This document shows positions 62,015 through 64,000 of a stretch of DNA of 64,000 nucleotides, in pieces. The notes beneath the pieces are model-generated. The model was given only the letters and a program-made list of their open reading frames with translations, did no database searches and was not told the DNA's origin. The stretch comes from Actinomycetes bacterium (GTDB lineage: Bacteria; Actinomycetota; Acidimicrobiia; Acidimicrobiales; Palsa-688). Where the stretch lies: positions 74,162 through 138,161 of the forward strand of contig JAKAQB010000001.1 in the NCBI GenBank assembly GCA_021811865.1. Reading direction: 5' to 3'. The translations under genes and the position numbers were made by a program. Positions within the stretch are counted from its first letter, which is position 1, and the number at the start of each line of letters is the position of its first letter.

Positions 62015-63085
62015 GTGGCCGACCGCTTGAAGCCGGCGATGGTGGGGGTGTTGCGGGCCGTCGCGCCGGGCCGTCCCTTGCGGGAGGGCCTTGACCGGAT
62101 CCTGCAGGCGAACAAGGGTGCGATCATCGTCGTGGGCGACGGTCCGGAGGTCCTCGAGATCTGCTCCGGGGGGTTCCTGCTGGACGCCGAGTTCACACCG
62201 CAGCGGGTGTCGGAGCTCACGAAGATGGACGGCGCCATCATCCTCGCCCCCGACGCCAGCCGCATCGCCCGGGCCAACGTCCACCTCGTGCCGAGCCCTT
62301 CGGTGCCCACCTCCGAGACCGGCACACGCCACCGCACCGCCGAACGCGTCGCTCGCAGCATCGACGTCCCGGTCATCGCCGTCTCGGAGGAGATGGGCGT
62401 CATCACCGTGTTCCGCAACGATGCCCGCCATGCCCTCGAGTCCCTCCCGCGCCTCATCGGCCGGGCCAACCAGGCGCTGCAGACCCTCGAGCGCTACCGC
62501 ACCCGGCTCGACGCGGTGATGAGCTCCCTGTCGGCGGTGGAGGTGGAGGACCTCGTCACCGCCCGGGATGTCGTGACCGCGCTCCAGCGCGCCGAGATGG
62601 TGCGCCGCATCGCCAACGAGGTGGAGGGCTACGTCATAGAGCTCGGCACCGACGGCCGGCTCGCGCGGCTCCAGCTCGAGGAGCTCATGGCCGGCACGGA
62701 GGGCGAGCCCCAGGACGTCCTGCGCGACTACCTGCCCGACTGCGGCCAGGTGTGCGTCGAGGCGGCTACCGAGTCGCTGTCCCGGCTGGAGGGCAAGCAG
62801 CTCCTCGACCCCAAGGAGGTTGCCCAGCTGCTGGGCCTGGACGATTCGGGAGGCATCGACGGGTCCCTGCAGCCTCGCGGCTTCCGGCTCCTCGGCAAGG
62901 TGCCGCGGCTGCCGCCCGGGGTCGTCGCCGCCATCGTGGAGCGCTACGGCAGCCTTCAGAAGGTGATGCGTGCGGCGGCGGAGGACCTTGAAACGGTGCC
63001 CGGCGTGGACGTCGTGTACGCACGACTCGTCAAGGACGGCTTGTCCCGCCTGGCCGAGTCGAGCATCCTAGACCGCTTCAGTTGA
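62015..63085 (+). CDS. disA: DNA integrity scanning diadenylate cyclase DisA
   Basis: The 356-residue enzyme has an N-terminal DAC domain with DGAIIL and GTRHRTAERVA (the DGA and RHR motifs for c-di-AMP synthesis), a helical spine and a C-terminal HhH DNA-binding domain (VPGVDVVYARLVKDGLSRL). It makes c-di-AMP and slows down at branched DNA; radA adjacency is typical. GTG 62015 follows TAGGCT (62003-62008) by six bases. Confidence 0.95.
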   Translation: MADRLKPAMVGVLRAVAPGRPLREGLDRILQANKGAIIVVGDGPEVLEICSGGFLLDAEFTPQRVSELTKMDGAIILAPDASRIARANVHLVPSPSVPTSETGTRHRTAERVARSIDVPVIAVSEEMGVITVFRNDARHALESLPRLIGRANQALQTLERYRTRLDAVMSSLSAVEVEDLVTARDVVTALQRAEMVRRIANEVEGYVIELGTDGRLARLQLEELMAGTEGEPQDVLRDYLPDCGQVCVEAATESLSRLEGKQLLDPKEVAQLLGLDDSGGIDGSLQPRGFRLLGKVPRLPPGVVAAIVERYGSLQKVMRAAAEDLETVPGVDVVYARLVKDGLSRLAESSILDRFS

Positions 63086-63173
63086 GGGCTTCAGTTGAGG
63101 GCTTCCGTCGAGGGATCCGGCGTCGGGAACCAGCGTCGAGGGAACCAGTGAGAAGCTGTCGTGGGGCGGCTGG

Positions 63174-63833
63174 TCAGCGTGCCCGCTGCTCCAAGCGGTC
63201 CCGGTGAGCGATCCGGTACCGCCGCTCGTACTGCTCGATCCAACCGAGTCGCAGGAAGGCGGCGATCGCCTTGTTGACCCTCTCCCGGGAGGCGCCGACC
63301 AGACCGGCGAGCTCCTCCTGGGTGATCGGGAGCTGGAACTCGTCGGCGTCGCCGGCCAGCTCCAGCAGCCGCTTGGCGGTCCGTCCGGTCACGTCGAGGA
63401 ACACGGCGTCCGCCAGGGCCGAGTCCGTGGTCCGGAGCCGCGCGCTGAGCAGCGAGACCACGTTCCACAGCAGCTCGGGGTGCAGGCCGAAGACCGCCCT
63501 GACGGGTGCGTAGGGGATGCGCAGCAGCTCCGAGACCTCGAGCAGTCGAGCCGAAGCGCTGCGGGGGCCGCCGTCGAACAGGGGCATGTCCCCGAACAGG
63601 TCCCCCTCCTCCATGAGTGCCACCAGCGACTCGCGGCCGTCGGGGGAGCGGCGCCCGACAGCGACCCGGCCGCTGCGCACGACGTAGAGCTCCTCGGCCT
63701 CGTCGCCTTCCTGGAAGACCACCAACCCGCGCTCGCCGCAGAGGGTGCTGCACGCGTCGAGGACGGCCCCGAGGGATGCCTCGTCGAAGGCGGAGAACAA
63801 GTCGGATCGAGCGAGGAGCGCCAGGTCGTCCAT
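63174..63833 (-). CDS. Crp/Fnr family transcriptional regulator
   Basis: The 219-residue protein has a cyclic-nucleotide-binding domain (GLVVFQEGDEAEELYVV, GEGDLFGDMPLF-like EEGDLFGDMPLF, RSASARLLEVSELLRI) and a winged-helix Crp HTH (TQEELAGLVGASRERVNKAIAAF). The cAMP-phosphate Arg-Ser pair is RSAS. It resembles actinomycete GlxR/Crp proteins. TACTGT lies 11 bases before the ATG at 63833, so the leader is very short. It is divergent from carD across a strong hairpin. Confidence 0.92.
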   Translation of the reverse strand: MDDLALLARSDLFSAFDEASLGAVLDACSTLCGERGLVVFQEGDEAEELYVVRSGRVAVGRRSPDGRESLVALMEEGDLFGDMPLFDGGPRSASARLLEVSELLRIPYAPVRAVFGLHPELLWNVVSLLSARLRTTDSALADAVFLDVTGRTAKRLLELAGDADEFQLPITQEELAGLVGASRERVNKAIAAFLRLGWIEQYERRYRIAHRDRLEQRAR

Positions 63834-63852
63834 CGGATCGCTTCACAGTATC

Positions 63853-63876
63853 GGGGCTCCGCGGCGGCGGAGCCCC
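63853..63876. promoter_or_regulatory. Perfect 10-bp hairpin between crp and carD
   Basis: GGGGCTCCGC (63853-63862) and GCGGAGCCCC (63867-63876) pair completely around GGCG. The hairpin sits in the 97-bp divergent space, beside the crp -10 (TACTGT) and 12 bases before the carD -10-like TACCCT (63888-63893). It may be an operator or a fortuitous terminator. Confidence 0.5.
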
Positions 63877-63930
63877 GCAGTGACCTGTACCCTTGATCTC
63901 CGGGAATCCCCTCGGCCGGTCTGGAGAAGC

Positions 63931-64000
63931 ATGCCCTTCGATGTTGGTGACAAGGTTGTCTACCCCCACCACGGGGCGGCGGTTGTGGAGCGGCGGGAGG
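63931..64000 (+). CDS. carD: CarD family RNA polymerase-binding regulator (5' end only)
   Basis: ATG 63931 follows GGAGA and opens MPFDVGDKVVYPHHGAAVVERRE up to the window end, which is the CarD N-terminal Tudor-like RNA-polymerase-interacting domain (GDKVVYPHHGA). CarD stabilises the open promoter complex. TACCCT (63888-63893) is a likely -10 with a 31-nt leader. The gene is cut by the end of the window. Confidence 0.85.
   Translation, partial: MPFDVGDKVVYPHHGAAVVERRE

Overview
The window looks like chromosomal DNA from a very GC-rich actinomycete, most likely an uncultured member of the Acidimicrobiia or a near relative. Supporting features are a WhiB protein, a mycothiol-dependent-isomerase-family protein, a SigR/RsrA-type pair, a DUF2342 zinc metalloprotease, CarD, and the order hpt-folE-folP-folB-folK-panC-coaX-lysS-clpC-radA-disA-carD. 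The placement is an inference from gene content. About fifty intact genes, several pseudogenes and a number of short repeats are present. I saw no tRNA, rRNA, CRISPR array, insertion sequence or prophage.

Layout. 1-12.3 kb: hrpA helicase, whiB, an MDMPI-family protein, a rhodanese, a Fur-repressor remnant, a secreted sedolisin, a GAF-GGDEF protein, a DUF445 protein and an M20 amidohydrolase. 12.3-19.9 kb: a compact four-gene peptidoglycan-precursor cluster, made of a MurF-alanine racemase fusion, a double D-Ala-D-Ala ligase, MurL (L-Glu to D-Glu epimerase acting on the nucleotide precursor) and MurD2. Together these cover every D-amino-acid step of the stem peptide, and this is the most notable system in the window. 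19.8-29.3 kb: PutA, a DUF3516-type helicase, and an ABC exporter whose ATPase and permease are separated by a DUF2510 membrane protein, an alkyltransferase-like protein and a dead SDR gene. 29.3-35.8 kb: an accessory-looking stretch with an old-yellow-enzyme-type flavoprotein, a frameshifted small gene, a dead DUF1028 gene, a pRiA4b ORF-3 protein, a zinc alcohol dehydrogenase and a Fae-like protein. It carries two copies of a hairpin-bearing repeat. 35.8-44.4 kb: an unusual MFS protein, TetR, acyl-CoA ligase, a second MFS with its ArsR-like regulator, GDPD and GpsA. 44.2-48.6 kb: SigR/RsrA, small proteins, metalloprotease, response regulator and TilS. 48.6-64 kb: the hpt/folate/pantothenate run, LysS, polyprenyl synthase, ClpC, a secreted trypsin-like protease, RadA, DisA, Crp and the start of CarD.

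Start codons. Many genes begin 6-8 nt after a TANNNT hexamer, on both strands. This points to widespread leaderless transcription, and I used it together with Shine-Dalgarno sites and homology to choose starts. Two genes (folB, panC) appear to start at CTG with good Shine-Dalgarno sites, and clpC at TTG.

All functional calls rest on motif and family recognition by eye. No database search was run.
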